Below, piece after piece: positions 1 through 7,862 of a stretch of 64,000 bases of DNA. Each line of letters opens with the position of its first letter. Positions within the stretch are counted from its first letter, which is position 1. The notes under the pieces were generated by a model. The model saw nothing but the letters and a program-made list of their open reading frames with translations, had not been told where the DNA came from and did not search any database. Both the position numbers and the translations under genes were made by a program. The stretch is from positions 4,634,501 through 4,698,500 of the forward strand of contig NZ_CP109073.1 of NCBI RefSeq assembly GCF_035917415.1. Direction: 5' to 3'. The stretch is from Streptomyces sp. NBC_01803 (GTDB lineage Bacteria > Actinomycetota > Actinomycetes > Streptomycetales > Streptomycetaceae).

Positions 1-426
1 AGCACGCCCTCCCTGCTCGACGTCGTCAAGGCCCGCGAGGAGGGGACGGCTCGCCGGATCGGTGACACGCGGGAGACCGCGGAACGGTACGGCCGCCGTG
101 TGGAGTACGCGGTCAAACGGGCCTGGGCGACGCTGACCAACGGCAAGGTCGAGGACTGCCTGTGGTCCGAGGAGGCCGCGGTGCGGTACTGGCCCGCCGC
201 CGGCACGGCCTTCTGGGACATCCTCGCCGAAGGGACCTTCGACCAGGCCCGGCGGATCTTCCTCGGTCACGCCCACGGGGTGTTCGACCGTGTCACCGAC
301 CGCGCGCCTCTCACCTGCCGGGCCACGGCCGCGGTGGAGGGGGCGCGCATCGAACTGCACGGCGGTCGGCGGGCCATTCCCCGGCGAGCGGCCGACACCG
401 GCCGGACCACGACCCAGGAGACCAGC
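1..426 (+). CDS. casA: Cas8e (Cse1/CasA), C-terminal part only
   Basis: This is the C-terminal helical bundle of the large subunit of the type I-E Cascade complex, which recognises the PAM and recruits Cas3. The window opens inside the gene, so only about 142 codons are visible. The helical stretch (AWATLTNGKVEDCLW, then VRYWPAAGTAFWDIL) and the position directly upstream of cas11-cas7-cas5-cas6-cas1-cas2 support the call. There is no stop codon between this region and casB: frame 1 is open from base 1 to the TAG at 1105. The protein would therefore continue into Cas11 unless translation is interrupted. The usual Cas8e end is expected near the GGRR residues at about 361-375, so roughly the last 20 codons before 427 act as a linker. 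cas3 is presumably upstream, outside the window. Confidence 0.85.
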
Positions 427-1107
427 ATGGACACCCCTCTCCTCGCGGACACCGCCGAGCCCGAGAAGGAGAAGACCCCCACGACCGCCGGATTCGTCGC
501 CCGGGTGCGGTGGTTGTGCGCCAACGACCCCGGCGCGCGCGCCGCGTTGCGCAGTGGACTGCGGCGCCCGGTCGACCAGTGCCCGCGTATGCACCGCTAT
601 CTCGCGGACCTCATCCCCGATGAGCACCGTCACGGTGACGACTCCGAGCGCGCCTACTACGCCGTCGCCGCCATGATGGCCAACCTCGACCCGGCCGCAC
701 GCGAGGTGGGCCGGCCCCCTGGCGCGGGCACAAGGATTCGCAACGCCGCGCCCACAGAGGGCGGGGAGACGGCCTCCGCCGAAGGGGACGCTGTCGGCGG
801 TCCGGTCTTCCGGAACTTCGGAACGAATCTGGCCGAGGCCGTGGGACGTGATCCGCGGCGGGAGCGAGGCGTTGAAGCCCGCCTTGACGCGATGGCCAAG
901 CAGAGCGTCGAGGGCATCCACCGACACCTGCCCGCCGCCGTTGATCTGATCACTGACCAGCCCTACGCCGTCGACTGGGTCAGGCTCATCCTCGACCTGC
1001 GCGAATGGGGGAGCCGCCGCGACCGCGTCTGCCGCCGCTGGATGCAGTCTTACTACCGCGAACGCCAGCGCGCCGTCACCGAAGCGGCCAACGAGACCGA
1101 CGCGTAG
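427..1107 (+). CDS. casB: Cas11e (Cse2/CasB) small subunit of Cascade, in frame with cas8e
   Basis: Small subunit of type I-E Cascade, normally present as a dimer along the belly of the complex. The start is placed at ATG 427 because an AGGAG lies at 416-420, six bases upstream, and because the sequence after it (TAGFVARVRWLC, then about 100 residues later DLILDLREW-type helices) looks like a complete Cse2 of about 226 residues. The protein is all helical and Arg rich at its C-terminus. The oddity is that the upstream frame is open: the same frame reads back through the end of cas8e without a stop. Both a Cas8e-Cas11 fusion and a separately started Cas11 can therefore be made from this arrangement. 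A stop followed by an 82-nt gap separates it from cas7. Confidence 0.85.
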   Translation: MDTPLLADTAEPEKEKTPTTAGFVARVRWLCANDPGARAALRSGLRRPVDQCPRMHRYLADLIPDEHRHGDDSERAYYAVAAMMANLDPAAREVGRPPGAGTRIRNAAPTEGGETASAEGDAVGGPVFRNFGTNLAEAVGRDPRRERGVEARLDAMAKQSVEGIHRHLPAAVDLITDQPYAVDWVRLILDLREWGSRRDRVCRRWMQSYYRERQRAVTEAANETDA

Positions 1108-1189
1108 CAGAACCCCCCGCCATCGGACGTGGCCCGCACCCCTCACAGCACACGCAACTCATCGGACTTCTGCCACAGGGAACTTTTCC

Positions 1190-2368
1190 ATGTCACACAT
1201 CCCCGGTCGCTTCGTCGAACTCCACGTTCTCCAGTCGGTGCCCTACGCGAACCTGAACCGCGACGACACCAATTCGGTGAAGCTGGTCGAATACGGCGGG
1301 GTGAGCAGGACCCGCGTCAGTAGCCAGTCGTGGAAGCGGGCTGCCCGGCTGCGGCTCCAGCAGCGGATCGGCCAGCGCTCCCTGCGCACGCGTCGCCTCC
1401 CGGAGCTCATCGAACGCCACCTCGTCGAGGAACGCCAGTGGCCGCTGGCAGCGGCGGCCCGCGCCGGCCGCCACGTCATGGCGGGCAGCGGGGTCGGCGT
1501 GACGGCACCGAAGAAGGAACCTGAGCGGAATCCCTGGACCTCGGCTGCGATGGTCTACGTCCCGGACACCGCGGTCGCCGAACTCGCCGACATCGCTGAG
1601 GAGTTCCGTTCAGCGATCGAAGCGGCCAAGGACACCAAGGACATCAAGGCCAAGGACGCGCTCGTCCCCGGCGACCGGGTCGACGCCGTCCTGCGCTCCC
1701 GCAACGGCATCGTCAACCTCTTCGGCCGTATGCTCGCCCAGGTCGACAACGCCAAGGTCGACGGCGCCGTCCAGGTCGCGCACGCCTTCACCACCCACCG
1801 CACCGATGTCGAGATCGACTACTTCTCGGCCGTCGACGACGTCACCCACGGGTGGGAGGACACCACCGGCTCCGCCCACATGGGCCACGCCGAGCACAGC
1901 GCCGGGACGTTCTACCGCTACATCGTCCTGGACCTCGACGACCTGCTGCACAACATCGGCGGGGACCTCACCGCCGCCCGCGAACTGGCCGAGGCGTTCC
2001 TGGACGCCGCGCTGCTGTCCCTTCCTCAGGCCAAGAAGAACTCCACGGCGCCGCACACCATCCCCGATCTCGCGCACATCACCGTGCGCGGCGACCGCCC
2101 GGTCTCCTATGCGGGCGCCTTCGAGACCCCGGTACGCCCCGACGCCAAGAGCGGCGGCCATCTCGGCCCCTCCATCGCGGAACTCACCCGTTACGCCTCG
2201 GCCGTCGAGCGCCTCTTGGGCAAGGGCGACCAGCGGTACTGCGGCTATGCGGCCGTCGGCGCCGAGGAGTTGAACGCCTTGGGCAAGCGCGTCGATTCCT
2301 TCGGCACCCTCGTGCGCGAAGCCGTCACCGCTGCCCTCGGCACGGTGTCGCGGGACATCGCGGCATGA
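1190..2368 (+). CDS. cas7e: Cas7e (Cse4/CasC) Cascade backbone protein
   Basis: Backbone subunit of type I-E Cascade; six copies bind the crRNA spacer in the family. The N-terminus (LHVLQSVPYANLNRDD, followed by VEYGGVSRTRVSSQSWKRA) is the hallmark of the Cas7e RRM-like fold, and the 392-residue length is normal for actinomycete members. ATG 1190 is preceded by an AGGGA about eight bases away. Its stop overlaps the cas5 start in an ATGA, which indicates coupled translation. The gap in front (1108-1189) is the only real break inside the cas operon. It may hold a weak promoter, but none is obvious by eye. Confidence 0.95.
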   Translation: MSHIPGRFVELHVLQSVPYANLNRDDTNSVKLVEYGGVSRTRVSSQSWKRAARLRLQQRIGQRSLRTRRLPELIERHLVEERQWPLAAAARAGRHVMAGSGVGVTAPKKEPERNPWTSAAMVYVPDTAVAELADIAEEFRSAIEAAKDTKDIKAKDALVPGDRVDAVLRSRNGIVNLFGRMLAQVDNAKVDGAVQVAHAFTTHRTDVEIDYFSAVDDVTHGWEDTTGSAHMGHAEHSAGTFYRYIVLDLDDLLHNIGGDLTAARELAEAFLDAALLSLPQAKKNSTAPHTIPDLAHITVRGDRPVSYAGAFETPVRPDAKSGGHLGPSIAELTRYASAVERLLGKGDQRYCGYAAVGAEELNALGKRVDSFGTLVREAVTAALGTVSRDIAA

Positions 2369-3258
2369 GTGGCACCGAGGAACCCGGCCTGCCCGGAATC
2401 CTGCTGCACCTGTCCGGCCCCCTCCAGTCGTGGGGCGAGGTCTCCCCGTTTCCCGCTCAGCGGGACACGGCGGCCACGCCGACCCGCTCCGGCCTCATCG
2501 GCCTGATCGCCGCCGGCCTCGGCTACTCCCGAGACGATTCGCGCCTGGGCGAGCTGGGCGACCTACGGTTCACGGTTCGCGTCGACCGCCCCGGGACCCT
2601 CGTTCGTGATCTGCACACAGTCGGCGGCGGTATGCCGCGCCACCTCACGGTCGCCACCGCGGAGGGGAAGTTCCGCAGCGGGGAGACCTCGACCTTGGTC
2701 TCCCACCGTTACTACATGCAGGACGCCGCCTTCACCGTCGCCGCCCACAGCGCTGACATCCCGCTCCTCCACCGCTGTGCCTCGGCCTTGCGTTGGCCGA
2801 CCTGGCCCCCCTACCTGGGGCGGCGTTCGTGCCCTCCCAACGCACCCTTCTACCTCGGTACTTCCCCCAACGTGCTGCGCGACCTGGTGCGCCTTCCCCT
2901 CGCGCGCCAAGGGCCACGCGAGCCGGCGCCCCGTGCGAGCGACCGGACCACACCCGACGAACGGACGGTGCCCCCCGTCGCGGTGGACTTCACCGCCGAC
3001 TCCTCCCTGGAGGCGCTCCTGCGCGCGGTTCACGCACACGCCGCCCAGCCCGACCACCGGCCGCCACCGGAGGAAAACGTCAGCGAAGCCCACGACGACC
3101 CGATCTCCTTCGTCCCCCTGGACCGCCGCTACCGCTCCCGACGGCGCCACCACATCACCGTCCGGCTCCCCGCCGCCCAGTGCGGAGGGCGCGGCACCGC
3201 GTACCTCGACCGCCTGACCGCACACTTCGACGCCACCCCGCTTGAGGACCTGCCATGA
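2365..3258 (+). CDS. cas5e: Cas5e (CasD), crRNA 5'-handle binding subunit
   Basis: Type I-E Cas5, which caps the 5' handle of the crRNA in Cascade. The start is the ATG inside the ATGA overlap with cas7 (2365-2368); the open frame extends much further upstream, but that part is out-of-frame cas7 sequence. The product is 297 aa. Near the N-terminus the motif LHLSGPLQSWG and then PTRSGLIGLIAAGLG are typical of Cas5 RAMP proteins. The gene ends in another ATGA overlap with cas6e. The middle (about residues 185-240) is rich in Pro and Arg and looks like a less conserved insertion. Confidence 0.93.
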   Translation: MSGTEEPGLPGILLHLSGPLQSWGEVSPFPAQRDTAATPTRSGLIGLIAAGLGYSRDDSRLGELGDLRFTVRVDRPGTLVRDLHTVGGGMPRHLTVATAEGKFRSGETSTLVSHRYYMQDAAFTVAAHSADIPLLHRCASALRWPTWPPYLGRRSCPPNAPFYLGTSPNVLRDLVRLPLARQGPREPAPRASDRTTPDERTVPPVAVDFTADSSLEALLRAVHAHAAQPDHRPPPEENVSEAHDDPISFVPLDRRYRSRRRHHITVRLPAAQCGGRGTAYLDRLTAHFDATPLEDLP

Positions 3259-3905
3259 GCACGCCCCTGTGGATCACCCGCCTCGTCCCGGACCCGCGCA
3301 ACGCGACCGCCCGCAAGGACCTCAACAGCGCCGTCGCCCTGCACCACCGGATCATGGCCTTCTTCCCGGACGGCCTCGGCGACCGGGCCCGCCAACAGGC
3401 CGGCGTCCTCTTCCGAATCGAGGAGTCCCCCGGCCGGGAGACCACCATCCTCATCCAGAGCGGCCTGCGACCCGTCCCCGAGCGCCTTCCCGAGACCTAC
3501 GGCGCCGCCCAGACCAAGCCTCTCGACCCCCTCCTCGACCAGTTGCGCACCGGCGACCGCGTTCACTACCGCCTCGTCGCCAACGCCACCCGCAAGCTGG
3601 GCAGGAACACCCAGGACGGTTGCCCCCATCAGGTCAAACCCTTGTACGGAGCCGACGCCGACGCTTGGTGGGAACGCCAGGCCGCGCGCGCCGGTCTCGA
3701 CATCCTTTCCGTCCGCAGCATGTCTCTGTCCGATGCGACCGGCAGACGCGTGGACGGCGCTCACCGGATCACCCACGCCCGGACGCGTTTCGACGGCATC
3801 GCCTCGATCACCGACGCCGGGGCACTGCGCACGGCCATCGTCCACGGCATCGGCCGCGGCAAGTCCTACGGGTGCGGGCTTCTGAGCACCATCCCGGTCC
3901 GGTGA
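3255..3905 (+). CDS. cas6e: Cas6e (CasE) pre-crRNA endoribonuclease
   Basis: Cas6e cleaves the CRISPR transcript at the base of the repeat hairpin and stays bound to the 3' handle. The 216-aa protein starts at the ATGA overlap with cas5. It shows the N-terminal RAMP segment WITRLVPDPRN, a candidate catalytic His at position 30 or 31 (ALHHRIMAFFP), and the C-terminal Gly-rich loop GIGRGKSYGCGLLS that defines the family. The adjacent array has a strong hairpin (CCCCGC stem) suited as its substrate. The stop overlaps the GTG start of cas1 as GTGA. Confidence 0.95.
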   Translation: MSTPLWITRLVPDPRNATARKDLNSAVALHHRIMAFFPDGLGDRARQQAGVLFRIEESPGRETTILIQSGLRPVPERLPETYGAAQTKPLDPLLDQLRTGDRVHYRLVANATRKLGRNTQDGCPHQVKPLYGADADAWWERQAARAGLDILSVRSMSLSDATGRRVDGAHRITHARTRFDGIASITDAGALRTAIVHGIGRGKSYGCGLLSTIPVR

Positions 3906-4882
3906 CCGCGCCTCCCGGCACCGGCCAGGCACGTCGCCGCCTGGCCAAGCCAACGGCCGCCATGCTGCCTCGTGTTGGCGACAGCCTGTCCTTCCTCTAC
4001 ATCGACATCGCCCGCATCGTCCAGGACGACACGGGCGTTGACGCGGTCATCGACACGGCCGAGGGGGAGCGGCGTATCCCCTTGCCCACGGCTGCGCTCA
4101 GCACCCTCCTGCTGGGACCGGGCACCTCGATCACCGCCCGCGCCCTGACCACGCTCACCCGCCACCGCACCACGGTCATCTGCACGGGAGCGGGTGCCGT
4201 CCGCTGCTACAGCGCGACCGTTCCCGACGAACAGCCCACCCGCTGGCTGGAGAGCCAGGCCCGAGCCTGGGGCGACCCCGCCACCCGCGCCGAGGTCGCC
4301 CGCCGCATGTACCTGAAACGCTTCGGCGACGCCGCCCCACCCGACGCGACGGTGGGCACGCTGCGGGGGCTCGAGGGCACGCGCATGCGAGTCCTGTACC
4401 GAACCCTCGCCCGGCAGCACGGCGTACGTCCGTTCAAACGCTCCTACGACCCGGCGGACTGGGACGGCCAGGACCCCGTCAACAAGGCGCTGTCCGCCGC
4501 CAACACCTGCCTGTACGGCATCGCGCACGCGGCGATCACCGCGATCGGCTGCACGCCCGGCCTCGGCTTCGTCCACACCGGAAAATCCCACGCCTTCATC
4601 TACGACATCGCCGACCTCTACAAATCCCAGCTCACCATCCCGCTCGCCTTCTCCCTCCACGACGCGGCCGATCCCGAGGGCGACGCCCGTCGCTCCTTCC
4701 GCGAGGATCTACGTCTCTTCCGGCTGCTTCCGCGCATCGTCGGCGACATCCAGAACCTCCTCGAACCTGGCTCCGGCCCGGGCGATGAGGACATCGAGGA
4801 AGCCACCGAGGAACTCACCCGCCTCTGGGACCCGGAACTCGGCCATCTCAGCGGAGGAACGAACTACGGGGAGAGGGACTGA
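3902..4882 (+). CDS. cas1: Cas1e spacer-integration endonuclease
   Basis: Integrase subunit of the Cas1-Cas2 adaptation complex. I choose GTG 3902, in a GTGA overlap with cas6e, giving 326 aa; the next in-frame ATG (3962) would remove a 20-residue tail but keep the fold. The metal ligands are all present: Glu158 (GLEGT), His225 (GFVHTGKSH), Asp235 and Asp238 (YDIADLYK). The spacing matches E. coli Cas1 E141/H208/D218/D221, so the protein is probably active. The last about 25 residues, after the helical end, are acidic and variable. cas2 follows after only 3 nt. Confidence 0.96.
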   Translation: MTAPPGTGQARRRLAKPTAAMLPRVGDSLSFLYIDIARIVQDDTGVDAVIDTAEGERRIPLPTAALSTLLLGPGTSITARALTTLTRHRTTVICTGAGAVRCYSATVPDEQPTRWLESQARAWGDPATRAEVARRMYLKRFGDAAPPDATVGTLRGLEGTRMRVLYRTLARQHGVRPFKRSYDPADWDGQDPVNKALSAANTCLYGIAHAAITAIGCTPGLGFVHTGKSHAFIYDIADLYKSQLTIPLAFSLHDAADPEGDARRSFREDLRLFRLLPRIVGDIQNLLEPGSGPGDEDIEEATEELTRLWDPELGHLSGGTNYGERD

Positions 4883-4885
4883 GAC

Positions 4886-5203
4886 GTGGCCTCCATGACA
4901 GTGATCGCTACCACGGCTGTACCCGACCACGTCCGAGGAGCGCTCTCCCGCTGGATGATCGAAACCATGCCCGGCCTCTACGTCGGCACCTTGTCCGCAC
5001 GCGTCCGCGACGAGCTGTGGAAGTCCGTATCCGCGACGATCGCCGACGGCGCGGCCGTCCTAATCCACCCTCAGGCCAGCGAACAGGGTTTCACCCTGGC
5101 AACGGCTGGCACCCGACGCCGCGTCCCAGTCGACCTCGACGGCCTGACTCTCGTCGCTATGAACCCACTGGAGGTACATAACGACTTGGCAAAGCCCACA
5201 TGA
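4886..5203 (+). CDS. cas2: Cas2e adaptation protein
   Basis: Partner of Cas1 in spacer acquisition; in type I-E it is the structural dimer core. It is 105 aa from GTG 4886. The conserved family start would be MTVIATTAVPDHVRG, at ATG 4895, three codons later. The GTG is preferred because a purine-rich GGAGAGGGA lies about nine bases upstream. GLYVGTLSARVRDELW is the expected beta-alpha core. The 3' end is unusually A/T rich for this genome (about 5165-5203) and runs to within 18 nt of the first CRISPR repeat, so any leader or array promoter must lie inside this gene or further up the operon. Confidence 0.94.
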   Translation: MASMTVIATTAVPDHVRGALSRWMIETMPGLYVGTLSARVRDELWKSVSATIADGAAVLIHPQASEQGFTLATAGTRRRVPVDLDGLTLVAMNPLEVHNDLAKPT

Positions 5204-5221
5204 ATCCCCAGGTCAGCAAGT
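5204..5221 (+). promoter_or_regulatory. Very short leader between cas2 and the array
   Basis: Only 18 nt separate the cas2 stop from repeat 1. The sequence ends in CAGCAAGT directly before the repeat. A similar ending (CAGCGGAAGT) stands directly before the orphan repeat at 14559, which suggests that these few bases are the conserved leader anchor used by Cas1-Cas2. No clear promoter is visible in the gap itself. Confidence 0.5.
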
Positions 5222-5921
5222 GTGCTCCCCGCGCGGGCGGGGGTGATCCGCCTTCAAGCGCGCCGCGCACAGTGACGACGGCGTGCTCCCCGCGCGGGCG
5301 GGGGTGATCCGGTGGTGACCGCGTGATCAGGAAGCGTGCGGCCGTGCTCCCCGCGCGGGCGGGGGTGATCCGTACCTCGACCAGCTCGACGTGTACCTGA
5401 TCCAGTGCTCCCCGCGCGGGCGGGGGTGATCCGGCGGACCGGATGCGGTCGTAGATTTCCTGGCGGTGCTCCCCGCGCGGGCGGGGGTGATCCGTTGCTG
5501 GTCATGATGCATCCGTTCGTGAGAAGGTGCTCCCCGCGCGGGCGGGGGTGATCCGCCCTGCCAGAAAGCCCCCGCGTAGAGAAGAGAGTGCTCCCCGCGC
5601 GGGCGGGGGTGATCCGGTGGCCGAGTGCGGCCGACGGGGCGAGAAGCGGTGCTCCCCGCGCGGGCGGGGGTGATCCGGAGAAGGGGCAGATCCAGCCGAT
5701 CGCCGTGGTGTGCTCCCCGCGCGGGCGGGGGTGATCCGCGGTGCGCGCCCCTACCCTGAGACCATGACCGGTGCTCCCCGCGCGGGCGGGGGTGATCCGT
5801 ACCAGGACGGCCGCGCGTCCTGGACGACCGCGTGCTCCCCGCGCGGGCGGGGGTGATCCGCAGCGGCGGTGATCTCCCGGCCGGCCATCAATGTGCTCCC
5901 CGCGCGGGCGGGGGTGAACGG
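5222..5921 (+). CRISPR. Type I-E CRISPR array: 12 repeats of 29 nt, 11 spacers of 32 nt
   Basis: Repeats begin at 5222, 5283, 5344, 5405, 5466, 5527, 5588, 5649, 5710, 5771, 5832 and 5893, an exact 61-nt period. The repeat begins GTGCTCCCCGCGCGGGC and ends GGGGGTGATCCG; the stem CCCCGC/GCGGGG with a GCGG loop fits Cas6e cleavage. Eleven repeats are identical by eye. The twelfth (5893-5921) has a changed end (TGAACGG instead of TGATCCG), so it is the trailer end and the leader end is next to cas2. All 11 spacers are exactly 32 nt and none repeats another. I recognised no spacer target and cannot search for one here. The last spacer and repeat are also read by the convergent gene ending at 5888. 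Confidence 0.98.
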
Positions 5922-6925
5922 AGGTCCAGGACGGGGGTCGGGTTCGAGACGGTGTGGGATGCCAGCAGGTTCATCAGGGGCCAGAGGGCGTCGGAGCGGC
6001 GCGGCACCGGGATCTCCCGGCCGACGGAGCCGAACCCTCCCTTCTCGCCCGGGAGTTGAGCCTGCAGCAGACGGGCCTCCTCGCCCGGCTCGGTCACCGG
6101 CGCCCGGTCCTCGGGGAAGGCGCGGGCCCGGTCGGCCAGCGTACGGAACCGTGCTGCCGTCTCCGCGTCCAGGCGCCGGAGGTCGATCGTGTCCCCCGCC
6201 ATCTCGACGCGGCCGACCGCCAGCGAGAGCCGCATCTGTTCCAGCAGATGCCCGGTGCGTCGCGTCACGTCGATCAGCCGACCGTCGAGGTCGATCAACC
6301 GGCAGGTTCTCGTGCCCGCGAGCAGGGCGCTGCGCGGCCAGAGGACGGTTACCTTGCCAAGGCCGTCTGTGAGGACGGCCAGTCGGCCCGCCGTGATCGC
6401 CGACAGGCACAGGGCCGGGACCCGCCACTCGTCCGTGATCTCGAACCCGGAGAGCCCCACCGCCCCTTCCGCCTCCTCCGCGGCGTGCACCCGCAGCCTC
6501 ATCCTGATCGACGGCGTGAACTCGGCGGGCGCGTAGTCGCCCACGTACGTTGTGAACGTCGCCTCCCCGTCCGGGTCGTACCGCACCGACGACGCCTCCA
6601 GGACGTCCGCCCGCGCCAACCGCGCGCCCATCGGGCCCGGTTCGGACCGTGGCGCCCACATCACAAAGGTGTCGTCCCCGTACGAGCCGCTCTCGGCCCG
6701 CACGCGGTCCCCGCCCGTGATCCGGGGGAACTCGGCGCGCGTCGAGCGGAGAGCCAGGACAAGGATCATGACGGTGACGGCCGCGCCGAATGCGGACACG
6801 GCCCAGCCCCAGCTCGCGCCGTCATGCCAGGCGGCGCCTCCGAGGACGAGGAAGACCGGGCCCGTCGACAAGCAGAGCGCCGTGAACACGAGATTCTCGA
6901 CGAACACACCGATATGGCTGCGCAT
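5888..6925 (-). CDS. Putative membrane protein whose C-terminus is encoded by the CRISPR terminal repeat
   Basis: 345-aa protein of unknown function. Two hydrophobic segments sit at the N-terminus (about residues 9-31 and 38-60); the rest is soluble and mixed alpha/beta (RVHAAEEAEGAVGLSGFEI, later IDLRRLDAETAARFRTLADRA). It starts at the ATG ending at 6925, after purine-rich tandem repeats that supply the ribosome site. Its stop lies at 5888-5890, inside the last CRISPR spacer. The final residues (RSPPPARGAH) are a translation of the degenerate last repeat. The true ancestral stop is thus either lost or was placed there by array insertion. It belongs loosely with the neighbouring DUF3592-like genes. 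I do not recognise a function. Confidence 0.7.
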   Translation of the reverse strand: MRSHIGVFVENLVFTALCLSTGPVFLVLGGAAWHDGASWGWAVSAFGAAVTVMILVLALRSTRAEFPRITGGDRVRAESGSYGDDTFVMWAPRSEPGPMGARLARADVLEASSVRYDPDGEATFTTYVGDYAPAEFTPSIRMRLRVHAAEEAEGAVGLSGFEITDEWRVPALCLSAITAGRLAVLTDGLGKVTVLWPRSALLAGTRTCRLIDLDGRLIDVTRRTGHLLEQMRLSLAVGRVEMAGDTIDLRRLDAETAARFRTLADRARAFPEDRAPVTEPGEEARLLQAQLPGEKGGFGSVGREIPVPRRSDALWPLMNLLASHTVSNPTPVLDLRSPPPARGAH

Positions 6926-6946
6926 TGCTCCTCTTCCGCTCCTTGT

Positions 6947-7001
6947 CCCCTTCCGGTCCCCTTCCGGTCCCCTTCCGGTCCCCTTCCGGTCGCCTTCCGG
7001 G
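6947..7001. repeat. 11-bp tandem repeat, four perfect copies plus one variant
   Basis: The unit CCCCTTCCGGT occurs at 6947-6957, 6958-6968, 6969-6979 and 6980-6990, followed by a changed copy to 7001. It lies in the 79-bp gap between two minus-strand genes and, read on the minus strand, gives GGAAGGGG blocks just upstream of the ATG of the 345-aa gene. Confidence 0.9.
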
Positions 7002-7004
7002 GTG

Positions 7005-7862
7005 TCACAACATGACCGCGCCGGCCACTGCCCCCGCTGTCCCGGCCAGCAGGAGGGCGACGGCGAAGGCGATGTCCATCGCTCCCGAACGGCGGTCGGC
7101 CGCGGGGTCGGGGGTGTAGACGGCCGGGTCGGCGGGGGCGTAGTGGATGGTGAGGGCGCGGTGGAGGGACCGGCCCGGATCGGAGATGCCCTTGTGGGAC
7201 AGGACGGTGACGTGGGCGCCCTCGTGGGTGGTGAAGGCGATGACCGGGGCGTGGACGACGATGTCGCCGCCGGACTCCTCGTCGCTGTAGACGTCCCGGG
7301 TGACGGCCACCACCCGGGCCGGGACGGCTACGGCCGAGGCCAGCAGGGCGTTGCGGGCGCGCACCATGCGGATGTCGGGGCTCCTCACCGCGGCAGCCGT
7401 CAGCAGGGTGCCGAAGCCGAGCAGCGCCCATGGCCAGCCCCAGTGGACCGTCGCGTGGATCACCAGCCCGATGAGGAGCAGCATGACCGCACAGTCGGGG
7501 CCCTCGCGTCCGGTCTGCTCCCCCGCGCCGCCCAGCACGACGGCGAACCGGAGAGGCTGCCCGGGCGGGTAGCGCACCTCGACCTCCCGGCCCACCCAGG
7601 CCTCCTCGATCGTGTCGCCGTGCTTGCCGGCGTTCGACAGGGTGAACTCCTGGCCCGTGCCCGGGTCCTGGAACGTGAGCGTCACCGGTATCCCGGGCTT
7701 CCTGGAGGCGCCGTGGGCCGGCTGCTCCACTGCCACGATCCGCGCCTTCACCCATACCGCTCGCTGGGCCCGGGTCACCCCGGCGAGCGAGCGCGCGTAG
7801 CCGAGCAGCGCCAGCCCGGCGGGTATCACCCACCAGAACTCCAGTAGCTCGTGACCCTTCAT
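7005..7862 (-). CDS. DUF3592-like membrane protein
   Basis: 285-aa protein starting at MKGHELLEFW; the open frame extends further but the upstream part is out of frame with the next gene. There is one N-terminal membrane segment (WWVIPAGLALLGYARSL), a first beta-rich domain (VWVKARIVAVEQ to VEVRYPPGQ), two central membrane helices (CAVMLLLIGLVIHATVHW and the next), a second similar domain (VPARVVAVTRDVY to IHYAPADPAVY) and a last membrane helix. This is a duplicated DUF3592-type layout common in streptomycetes, with no known function. The start overlaps the upstream gene's stop in ATGA, so the two are co-translated. Confidence 0.75.
   Translation of the reverse strand: MKGHELLEFWWVIPAGLALLGYARSLAGVTRAQRAVWVKARIVAVEQPAHGASRKPGIPVTLTFQDPGTGQEFTLSNAGKHGDTIEEAWVGREVEVRYPPGQPLRFAVVLGGAGEQTGREGPDCAVMLLLIGLVIHATVHWGWPWALLGFGTLLTAAAVRSPDIRMVRARNALLASAVAVPARVVAVTRDVYSDEESGGDIVVHAPVIAFTTHEGAHVTVLSHKGISDPGRSLHRALTIHYAPADPAVYTPDPAADRRSGAMDIAFAVALLLAGTAGAVAGAVML

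Noticed and set aside
5254..5505. Minus-strand frame reading through the CRISPR repeats (SPPPARGAP-type repeats)
   Set aside because: It is a translation of the repeat units with random spacer parts; no start context and a known CRISPR array explain it.
5751..6659. 302-codon minus-strand frame overlapping the array and the membrane protein gene
   Set aside because: Gly/Arg/Pro-rich composition and full overlap with the better-coded 5888-6925 frame mark it as a shadow.
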